Below are positions 6,562 through 11,953 of a stretch of 11,953 bases of DNA, piece by piece. Position 1 is the first letter of the stretch. Each line of letters starts with the position of its first letter. Source of the stretch: an uncultured Clostridium sp. (GTDB taxonomy: Bacteria; Bacillota_A; Clostridia; Lachnospirales; Lachnospiraceae). Below the pieces are notes generated by a model, which worked only from the letters and a program-made list of their open reading frames with translations, was not told the origin of the DNA and made no database searches. The DNA lies in contig CAMAMD010000029.1 of the NCBI GenBank assembly GCA_945836785.1, positions 1-11,953 on the forward strand, read 5' to 3'. Both the position numbers and the translations under genes were made by a program.

Positions 6562-7770
6562 ATGCCAGATTCAAGTAACCTTATCAATGTACCTGTCGGT
6601 AAACTGGGTATTATTCCACTGCAGAGTTGTATGCCCCTCGGCGAGAAAGTAGATCGTTATATTGCCCGCTGGAGAGCAGAACGTCACAATGAACACAAGG
6701 ACAGCATTACTTTTACCGGATATGAAAAAGACTCTTATATCCTGAAATCTGCCTGCCCTCGTTTTGGTTCGGGAGAGGCAAAAGGCACTCTGTCCGAATC
6801 TGTCCGTGGTACGGATTTATATCTTCTGGTGGATGTTGTAAATCACAGCATAAAGTACAATGTTTGCGGACATCCAAACATGATGTCCCCGGATGATCAC
6901 TATGCAGATTTAAAGAGAGTGATTGCTGCTATCGGAGGCAAGTCCAACCGCATCACTGTCATTATGCCGTTTTTGTATGAGAGCCGTCAGCATAAGCGCA
7001 ACAGCAGGGAATCTCTTGACTGTGCCCTTGCATTACAGGAGCTTGTATCCATGGGTGTGGACAATATTATCACCTTCGATGCACATGATCCGAGAGTACA
7101 GAATGCCATTCCGTTAAACGGCTTTGAAAATATAATGCCAACCTACCAGTTTATTAAGACACTGCTCCGCACAACACCGGATTTAGAGCTTGATAAGGAC
7201 CATATGATGGTAATCAGCCCGGACGAAGGCGCTATGAACAGAGCAATCTATTTTGCTAACCATCTGGGTGTTGATGTCGGTATGTTCTATAAGAGAAGGG
7301 ATTACACAACCGTAGTAAACGGCAAAAATCCGATTGTAGCACATGAGTTCCTCGGTGATTCCGTCGAGGGTAAGGATGTTATTATCATTGATGATATGAT
7401 AGCCTCCGGTGAAAGCATGCTTGATGTTGCAAAACAGTTAAAGGAGCGGAAAGCAAGACGTGTTTATGCCCTTGCAACCTTTGGTCTGTTTACCAATGGT
7501 CTTGAAATATTTGATAAGGCTTATGCAGATGGCATCATTGAAAAAGTAATCACCACAAATCTGACCTATCAGATGCCGGAGCTTTTCGATAGAGTATGGT
7601 ATGGTTCAGCCGATTTGAGTAAATATATTGCCATCTTAATCGACCATTTAAATCACAATGCTTCCATCAGCAACCTGCTGGATCAGTCCGAACGTATTCA
7701 GGCTCGTATTCAGGAATACAAGGAATGTGGTACAATCACAGATAACTATCAGTCTCCAAAGGTTGATTAA
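6562..7770 (+). CDS. prs: Ribose-phosphate pyrophosphokinase (long clostridial form)
   Basis: PRPP synthetase makes 5-phosphoribosyl diphosphate from ribose 5-phosphate and ATP, feeding purine, pyrimidine, His, Trp and NAD synthesis (NadC in this window uses PRPP). I chose ATG 6562, which follows GGAGGAG at a 5-base distance, over an in-frame ATG at 6520 with no good ribosome site; this gives 402 residues. Recognisable parts are SESVRGTDLYLL (78-89), the catalytic-loop equivalent SRQHKRNSRESL (141-152), DAHDPRVQNAI (173-183) and the PRPP loop IIIDDMIASGES (274-285). It is longer than the usual 310-320 residues, with insertions near 92-117 and a C-terminal extension after about 355. Several motifs depart from classical Prs (DLHAxQIQ, DDMIDTGGT). 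It begins 75 bases after dnaI with no clear promoter or terminator between, so it may be cotranscribed. Confidence 0.93.
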   Translation: MPDSSNLINVPVGKLGIIPLQSCMPLGEKVDRYIARWRAERHNEHKDSITFTGYEKDSYILKSACPRFGSGEAKGTLSESVRGTDLYLLVDVVNHSIKYNVCGHPNMMSPDDHYADLKRVIAAIGGKSNRITVIMPFLYESRQHKRNSRESLDCALALQELVSMGVDNIITFDAHDPRVQNAIPLNGFENIMPTYQFIKTLLRTTPDLELDKDHMMVISPDEGAMNRAIYFANHLGVDVGMFYKRRDYTTVVNGKNPIVAHEFLGDSVEGKDVIIIDDMIASGESMLDVAKQLKERKARRVYALATFGLFTNGLEIFDKAYADGIIEKVITTNLTYQMPELFDRVWYGSADLSKYIAILIDHLNHNASISNLLDQSERIQARIQEYKECGTITDNYQSPKVD

Positions 7771-7792
7771 AGACAGAAACTGCCGCATTATA

Positions 7793-7967
7793 GATAATAT
7801 GCTATGGTTATGTATAATTCGGAAAACCCGCTCTCGCTCGGTTGCTCACGCAGCGGATACTAAACTCGACAGAAAAAGAGCCACACACTACAATTTACAC
7901 TTTGTGTATTATAGTGTGTGGCTCTTTTTCTATCTCGCTTAGTACCGGCATTCACAAAAGTTTTTCC
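7793..7967 (+). repeat. Copy A of a structured dispersed repeat
   Basis: This non-coding segment between convergent prs and the SbcC-like gene is homologous to the palindrome at 11475-11648. Shared left parts are GATAATATG (7793-7801), TATGTATAAT (7810-7819, with one change) and a 48-base block 7820-7867, about 75% identical with nearly all differences being transitions. Shared right parts are CGCTTAGTACCGGC (7936-7949) and TTCACAAA (7951-7958). The stem CGG(A)TACTAA/TTAGTACCG closes a large apical insert that is the terminator hairpin at 7871-7931. GTTGC-TCAC-GCAGC (7841-7854) forms a side hairpin. The right outer arm seen in the other copy is absent or eroded, because the neighbouring gene ends at 7970. 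The element type is unknown. Confidence 0.75.
7871..7931. terminator. Bidirectional terminator between convergent genes
   Basis: A 20-bp perfect inverted repeat (7871-7890 with 7912-7931) has GAGCCACACACTA as its GC-richer part and A5/T5 tracts at the base. It therefore gives a hairpin followed by a U-run on both strands. An inner ACAC/GTGT pairing (7897-7900 with 7904-7907) extends it. It would end transcription of prs from the left and of the SbcC-like gene from the right. It lies exactly in the apical loop position of repeat copy A. Confidence 0.88.
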
Positions 7968-7969
7968 TT

Positions 7970-9811
7970 TTATAACTCTACATAATTATAATCCATATCC
8001 AGATCATCTAACATATCCCCGATATGAGGATTTGCAGTCATCAGTATAATCTGCTCCGTATCGATTGTTTTCAAACAATCCAGTGTGTTGATCAATCTCG
8101 GCTCATCATAATTTGCAAATATATCATCTATGATAAGCGGCATTTTATCCCGGCAAAGAAGCCTTGCCACCGACAATCTGACTGCAAGATAGATTTGCTC
8201 CATGGTGCCCGCGCTCAAATACTCAATGCCGACATAGCTGTCTCCGTCCCGTACCATTACATGCAGATTCTCATCCAGATAAACATCGGAATATTTCCCA
8301 TCTGTAATCTTTGAAACAATATCAGATATATTATCATTAATCAGATAGCCCAAATCACCATGTATCTCCGCAGACACTTCATTAATCATATTAATGGCAA
8401 GATTAATGGCATGCACCTCACGTTCAATTGTATCACGCTTTTGGGACAACACTGCAAACTCTTCTTCCAGCTCCTGCTTTCTGACTTTCTGATCCAGCAG
8501 TTCCTTCTCGACCACTCTAAGCTCTGCTTTTTTATCCGCATATGCCCCCGCAAAGGACATATCAATTTCGACCTCTTCATAAGACTCCGTTTTTCGCTCG
8601 AGCTGGTATATCATCCGACGGAATTCCTCCTCGGACGGCGTATTTACATCATCATCAAAAACACCTTTCGCATGCAACCCCTCCACAATCGTTACTACAA
8701 CAAACAAGGCTGTACACACGATAAACAGCTGCCTCACGCCCTTCTCAAACGGAAGGATATAAACCATAACCGCAATAACTGCCACTACAAATATTCCCGT
8801 CAAAATAATAAACCACAATCTGTCAGTCAGTTTCTTCTCCGGTTTGTAATCCTGTATCAGATCCGGATCAAGGAATACACGTTCCTCTATTTTCTTTTTA
8901 TCCTCACGATTATGCTCTTTTTCGTCTGTCTTTTCATCTGTTTTTTCATCTGTCTTCTCGTTTTCAGCCTCTGTTTGAACCTCTTCCGTTTTTTCAATTT
9001 TATTTGGCTGTACAGGTTCATCTGCCTGTTTGTTTTCAACCTGCTGTGCTTCTTCCTCAGCCTCTTCCTCATCAAACTTAAGCTTATTCTCCGTCTCAAT
9101 GATGCGTCTTGCCTCACGCTTTCTCCGGGCAACCTCCATGGCGAATTCCTGTTCCAGCTCACCTATCTGATTTCGAACATCACTGATTTTGTCATCCACA
9201 TCAACATATTGTTCGAGTTCTTCCGAAATCTCATCAAGCTGTTTTGTCACAGGTCTTACATCATACTTGCGTCGTTCTTCCTTTAGATGCTCAATTGCAA
9301 TCGTTTTATCAATATCTGCCGAACCGCTGGTAGCAAGGTTTCCCAGATAATTTCCCAGCTTATCTGCCAGTTCCTTCCCCGGTGCCGCACCATGTTCACC
9401 GATACAGAGCGTATTGACATAGGTATTCTTATCCAGATCAAACATGGTTCCATGCAGGGAATTTTTATCCTTCAATTTGACTTCCCTGCCCGACTGAATA
9501 TCCATAACCGTGGTCTTTCTGTTATGTCTCAGAAAGCTCCGCTCTATCAGATGATTTTTGCCGTTGTAATGGATGTATGCCTTTCCCGCATAACCTCTCC
9601 CGTCCAAAGGCTTTCTCAACTCATAATTATCCAGCCTTGCACCAAGTCCTCTTGATTTGTCAATACCATACAGCATCCCCACAATAAATTCTTTTACCGT
9701 AGTTTTTCCTGCTTCATTTTCACCATAAATCAGATTGAGTCCCGGTTTCAGCTCTATCTCTCTGTTATTAAATTTTCCAAAATTTTTAAGAAGTAATTTA
9801 TTAAAATACAT
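7970..9811 (-). CDS. SbcC/YhaN-like AAA ATPase with central membrane segments
   Basis: This is an ABC/SMC-like ATPase of the Rad50/SbcC/YhaN group, expected to work with the adjacent nuclease on DNA ends. Its 613 residues begin with Walker A GENEAGKTT (30-38). A first coiled-coil region (about 175-260) is followed by a charged low-complexity stretch (about 240-310) with TDEK three times (287-298). Two hydrophobic membrane-like segments lie at 332-354 and 361-379, then a second coiled coil (about 395-480). The signature LSAGTMEQIYLAVRL (532-546) and Walker B PLIIDDIFANYDE (558-570) close the ATPase. It is much shorter than typical SbcC or B. subtilis YhaN, and the membrane pair sits where SbcC carries its zinc hook. 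I see no CxxC hook. The ATG directly follows the upstream stop (TAA|ATG) with GGAGA nearby, so translation is coupled. Confidence 0.9.
   Translation of the reverse strand: MYFNKLLLKNFGKFNNREIELKPGLNLIYGENEAGKTTVKEFIVGMLYGIDKSRGLGARLDNYELRKPLDGRGYAGKAYIHYNGKNHLIERSFLRHNRKTTVMDIQSGREVKLKDKNSLHGTMFDLDKNTYVNTLCIGEHGAAPGKELADKLGNYLGNLATSGSADIDKTIAIEHLKEERRKYDVRPVTKQLDEISEELEQYVDVDDKISDVRNQIGELEQEFAMEVARRKREARRIIETENKLKFDEEEAEEEAQQVENKQADEPVQPNKIEKTEEVQTEAENEKTDEKTDEKTDEKEHNREDKKKIEERVFLDPDLIQDYKPEKKLTDRLWFIILTGIFVVAVIAVMVYILPFEKGVRQLFIVCTALFVVVTIVEGLHAKGVFDDDVNTPSEEEFRRMIYQLERKTESYEEVEIDMSFAGAYADKKAELRVVEKELLDQKVRKQELEEEFAVLSQKRDTIEREVHAINLAINMINEVSAEIHGDLGYLINDNISDIVSKITDGKYSDVYLDENLHVMVRDGDSYVGIEYLSAGTMEQIYLAVRLSVARLLCRDKMPLIIDDIFANYDEPRLINTLDCLKTIDTEQIILMTANPHIGDMLDDLDMDYNYVEL
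8918..8953 (-). repeat. Short in-gene tandem repeat encoding (TDEK)3
   Basis: Three 12-base units, each coding for Thr-Asp-Glu-Lys, lie in the charged linker of the SbcC-like ATPase (residues 287-298). The units differ at a few bases. Such in-frame repeats in a disordered linker can change number by slippage without breaking the gene. Confidence 0.7.
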
Positions 9812-10879
9812 TTATCTGTCTCCGGCCAAAAGCAAGGCTTCGATTCCATAATGCAATGCTTTGTTTCTTGTCTCCTCATCTTCCGCGCTGTCCTCATCCG
9901 ACAACGCTTTTATAAATCTTCCAAGCAGATTATTTTCATTTTCTGACATCAGTTCATTTATATCATATTCATACTGGGTTCTGTCTATTATCTCGTTTAT
10001 ATAATATCTCCGCGTCAGTGCACTCAGATTGATTTCCATATCATTTGCGACACTGCCCTTCAGGAGAATCCGGTATATATTTTCTTTCCCCACACGGCAG
10101 ATTTCCTGCTCTACAATATCGGCAATCTCCGCATTACTGTATTCCGGCGATAATGCAAGGGACATATTGACATAACTCCTGACATTGTGTGGAATCCAGC
10201 GGATACGGGTCGTATGGTCCTCCGATACTTCTCCTAAGATATAGCCTCTCCGCCCTGTCTCGGTATAATCAATCGGCTCAAGAGAACCCGAAAATGTCAT
10301 TTTATTTTTCAAAATATGTGCCGGCTTATGAATATGTCCAAGTGCCACATAATCAAAGCCCAGCCTTGCCAGCCGCTCCTTTGAAAACGGCATATGTGTC
10401 TTGTCTCCACCATGCCCGAGCAAAATATTGTATGCACCCTCTTTCCCCGGTCTCAGACGTTCCAGTATACGTTCTGTGTACTGCTCCTGCCCATAACTGT
10501 AACCGGTCACGCATACATTCAGTTCCTCTATATAAGCATTCGTCGCCCGGTCACGTGGCAAAAGCACCGTGTCCGACTCAAACTGATACCGCTCCCATGC
10601 TGAGTTCTCCGCAATATAATCATGATTTCCCGCTATGATAATCGTCTTTGTGACAGTCAGTTTACGCAACTGATAATCTACACTCTTAAGCTGCTGTATC
10701 GTCGGGGTATTATGAAACAAATCTCCTGCTATCAGCAGTAAATCTATCTTGTCCCGCTCACACAATGTCACAATATCGTTAAAGCTCTCCTGTATCTCCT
10801 CCGACCGTTCGTCGCTCCAGACTCTTCCTCTATCCGGTTTTACACCCAGATGCACATCTGCAATATGTATGAATTTCAT
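9812..10879 (-). CDS. SbcD/YhaO-like metallophosphoesterase (DNA exonuclease family)
   Basis: This 355-residue protein belongs to the Mre11/SbcD/YhaO calcineurin-like phosphoesterase family, two-metal nucleases that act with an SbcC/Rad50-type ATPase. All metal-site motifs are visible: DVH (8-10), GDLFH (52-56), GNHD (84-87), LLGHGG (153-158) and GHIHKP (181-186), followed by SGSLEP (197-202). A C-terminal region of about 130 residues probably forms the capping and partner-binding part. The start is well supported by GAGGTGG 4 bases before the ATG. Its stop is directly joined to the ATG of the ATPase gene, so the two form an SbcDC-like pair. Specific substrate cannot be read from sequence; the small size and the membrane-anchored partner fit the YhaO/YhaN type better than classical SbcCD. 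Confidence 0.93.
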   Translation of the reverse strand: MKFIHIADVHLGVKPDRGRVWSDERSEEIQESFNDIVTLCERDKIDLLLIAGDLFHNTPTIQQLKSVDYQLRKLTVTKTIIIAGNHDYIAENSAWERYQFESDTVLLPRDRATNAYIEELNVCVTGYSYGQEQYTERILERLRPGKEGAYNILLGHGGDKTHMPFSKERLARLGFDYVALGHIHKPAHILKNKMTFSGSLEPIDYTETGRRGYILGEVSEDHTTRIRWIPHNVRSYVNMSLALSPEYSNAEIADIVEQEICRVGKENIYRILLKGSVANDMEINLSALTRRYYINEIIDRTQYEYDINELMSENENNLLGRFIKALSDEDSAEDEETRNKALHYGIEALLLAGDR

Positions 10880-10948
10880 TTTTCCACCTCAAAATATATG
10901 ACAGATATAAATCACTCCGCATACGCAAGTTTCTCATTTTCACAGTAT

Positions 10949-10978
10949 ATTATAATACCAAAACCATACCCGGTGCAA
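10949..10978 (-). promoter_or_regulatory. Promoter of the nuclease-ATPase pair
   Basis: On the minus strand, TTGCAC (10973-10978), an 18-base spacer and perfect TATAAT (10949-10954) lie about 70-100 bases before the nuclease ATG. This implies a leader of about 60 bases. I see no obvious terminator between the DUF3783 gene and this promoter, so read-through is also possible. Confidence 0.6.
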
Positions 10979-11004
10979 TTACTATCAAAAATTTACATTT
11001 CGTA

Positions 11005-11400
11005 TTACTGTTGATGTTCAGGATTCAGGCTTGCCCGCTCCTGCACCAGCTCCTGATATAGTGCAAGTGCACTCCATGCGATATTGTGTTTCGTCACAAT
11101 CGCTCTGTAATATATTTCCGGCATTCCCAACTTTTTGTAAGCGGCCAGGAATCTATCCAGCAGCCGATCAGAAAATCCCGAAAAAACTATCATAGGGGAC
11201 GGAAGCTCCTGTCCCTCATAGCGTTCCGCCGTGCGTTCATAACCCGGAATCCCTGCATGGCAGCCAATACTCTGGCAAAAACGTCCCCGCGCAATCTTCT
11301 TACAATCAAATCCCATTTCCAAAGCCATTTCGGCGATTGCCCGGTGTATATCGGCAGGTACGCTATACAATAATATCGTTGGATTGGCTTGTCCTTCCAT
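11005..11400 (-). CDS. DUF3783-type protein of unknown function
   Basis: This 131-residue soluble protein resembles the DUF3783 family common in Lachnospiraceae and other Clostridia; its biochemical role is unknown. Family-like features are a beta-alpha start (PTILLYSVP, 7-15), a central G-C-H-A-G-I-P-G-Y segment (46-54), a hydrophobic strand MIVFSGFSDRLLDRFL (70-85), and the end IYYRAIVTKHNIAWSALALYQELVQE (96-121), with the T-x-H-N-x-x-W pattern. Cys42 and Cys47 (CQSIGC) are odd, since I do not recall conserved Cys pairs here. The start is well supported by AGGAGA 6 bases before the ATG, and a likely promoter lies at 11433-11461. An overlapping out-of-frame reading (11190-11405) is not supported. 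It lies between the nuclease pair and the palindromic repeat. Confidence 0.85.
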   Translation of the reverse strand: MEGQANPTILLYSVPADIHRAIAEMALEMGFDCKKIARGRFCQSIGCHAGIPGYERTAERYEGQELPSPMIVFSGFSDRLLDRFLAAYKKLGMPEIYYRAIVTKHNIAWSALALYQELVQERASLNPEHQQ

Positions 11401-11432
11401 TTCAATCTCCTGTTAACATAATCATGTTGACT

Positions 11433-11461
11433 ATTTTATATCATTATATGCGTGAAATCAA
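11433..11461 (-). promoter_or_regulatory. Candidate promoter of the DUF3783 gene
   Basis: On the minus strand, TTGATT (11456-11461), a 17-base spacer and TAAAAT (11433-11438) give a plausible sigma-A promoter. The start point would be near 11426, about 25 bases before the ATG. It begins 13 bases inside the edge of the large palindrome at 11475-11648. Confidence 0.5.
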
Positions 11462-11474
11462 GCACAAAACGCAA

Positions 11475-11648
11475 GGGGACACACTCAGATAATATGACAT
11501 GTAAATATGTACAATCGGGGAAACACACTCTCGTTCAATTGTTCATGCAACGGTACTAAGCTCTAAAGTACATCGCTAAGTACCGGCGTTCACAAACGAT
11601 TTCCCCGATTATACATATATACATGTCATATTATCTGAGTGTGTCCCC
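11475..11648. repeat. Copy B of the structured repeat: 174-base long palindrome
   Basis: The left arm 11475-11523 and right arm 11600-11648 are reverse complements at 47 of 49 positions (mismatches at 11504/11619 and 11512/11611), with GGGGACACAC at each outer tip. The 76-base core contains a second stem, CGGTACT (11551-11557) with AGTACCG (11579-11585), closed by a short loop. It also has side hairpins on the left (TTG/CAA, 11540-11550) and right (CGTT-CACA-AACG, 11587-11598). The whole can fold into a long rod topped by a cloverleaf-like head. It starts 18 bases after the spoIIID stop. There is no U-run, no open frame of note, and no target duplication that I can see. The core matches the segment at 7793-7967. 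Confidence 0.9.
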
Positions 11649-11666
11649 CTCGCCTTGTAATTTATG

Positions 11667-11924
11667 TTACTGTTCCTGCTGGTGTGCATATTTTTCTTTT
11701 GTGGCCAGTCCACCCCTGATGTGACGCTCCGACTTGTTTATGTCCAGAACTTTTCTTGCCTCCTGTGCAAGTGCCGGATTTATCTCAGAAAGCCGGTCTG
11801 TCACATCCTTATGTACGGTTGACTTCGATATCCCAAATTTCTTCGCCGCCTGCCTGACTGTTGCGCCCTCCTCAATGATATAATTTCCGATTTCTAAAGC
11901 ACGCTGTTCGATGTAGTCTCTCAC
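11667..11924 (-). CDS. spoIIID: Sporulation transcription factor SpoIIID
   Basis: SpoIIID is a small DNA-binding regulator of mother-cell genes during sporulation; in B. subtilis it activates or represses many sigma-E genes. The 85-residue product matches the family along its length. It starts RDYIEQRALEIGNYI (2-16), has a helix-turn-helix around 22-42 with the recognition sequence ISKSTVHKDV (32-41), then ...INPALAQEARKVLD (48-61). The basic C-terminal helix ERHIRGGLATKEKY (66-79) is characteristic. The start codon is GTG, with AGAGG 10 bases upstream. The stop is followed after 18 bases by the long palindrome, which may end the transcript. Its own promoter lies beyond the window edge. Presence of this gene marks the host as a probable spore former. 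Confidence 0.95.
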   Translation of the reverse strand: MRDYIEQRALEIGNYIIEEGATVRQAAKKFGISKSTVHKDVTDRLSEINPALAQEARKVLDINKSERHIRGGLATKEKYAHQQEQ

Positions 11925-11953
11925 TTGTACAAACCTCTGAATGCTTGTTTGTA

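Noticed and set aside
7793..7967. Integron attC site or CRISPR repeat
   Set aside because: There are no GTTRRRY/RYYYAAC core sites, no integrase, and only one copy at the site with no spacer pattern.
8360..9286. A 308-codon plus-strand open frame opposite the SbcC-like gene
   Set aside because: It is antisense to the coiled coil and Glu/Lys-rich linker, giving Phe/Leu/Cys-rich text that looks like membrane helices. No ribosome site or promoter supports it.
11190..11405. A 71-codon minus-strand frame overlapping the DUF3783 gene
   Set aside because: It is out of frame with the recognisable DUF3783 protein, whose ATG at 11400 has a better placed ribosome site. The frame has no family resemblance.

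Overview
The window looks like a chromosomal segment of a low-to-moderate GC, spore-forming Clostridia member, most probably a gut Lachnospiraceae (Roseburia/Agathobacter/Butyrivibrio type). This rests on the SpoIIID-type sporulation regulator, the DnaD/DnaI-type helicase-loading genes found in Firmicutes, a DUF3783 protein, the long clostridial form of PRPP synthetase, and strong AGGAGG-like ribosome sites. I see no phage genes, transposase, tRNA, rRNA or CRISPR.

Layout. Left block, minus strand: nadB (L-aspartate oxidase), nadC (quinolinate phosphoribosyltransferase) and a 93-residue two-helix membrane protein with a very acidic tail form a tight operon. A short divergent promoter region separates it from the plus-strand block: murC, then a 256-base gap with a terminator and two tandem DnaA-box clusters, then a helicase-loader pair (DnaD/DnaB-like protein and DnaI/DnaC-like AAA+ ATPase, overlapping by ATGA), then prs. 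The prs gene converges on a minus-strand SbcD/YhaO-like nuclease and SbcC/YhaN-like membrane-anchored ATPase, joined TAA|ATG. Further right, still on the minus strand, are a DUF3783 protein and spoIIID.

The known genes serve core processes: de novo NAD synthesis, peptidoglycan precursor synthesis, replication initiation, PRPP supply (which NadC consumes), DNA end processing and sporulation control. The DnaA boxes sit just upstream of the helicase-loader promoter, suggesting that DnaA controls helicase-loader expression.

The least ordinary signal is a non-coding repeat present twice. The copy between spoIIID and the DUF3783 gene (11475-11648) is a 174-base palindrome with 49-base arms matching at 47 positions around a 76-base core. 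A second copy (about 7793-7967) lies between convergent prs and the SbcC-like gene. It shares the left arm, the core sequence and the same asymmetric stem layout, with differences that are nearly all transitions and some that preserve base pairing. Its apical loop holds a 20-bp perfect bidirectional terminator hairpin. This looks like a dispersed structured repeat family (a MITE-like element or a structured RNA) that I cannot match to a named family.
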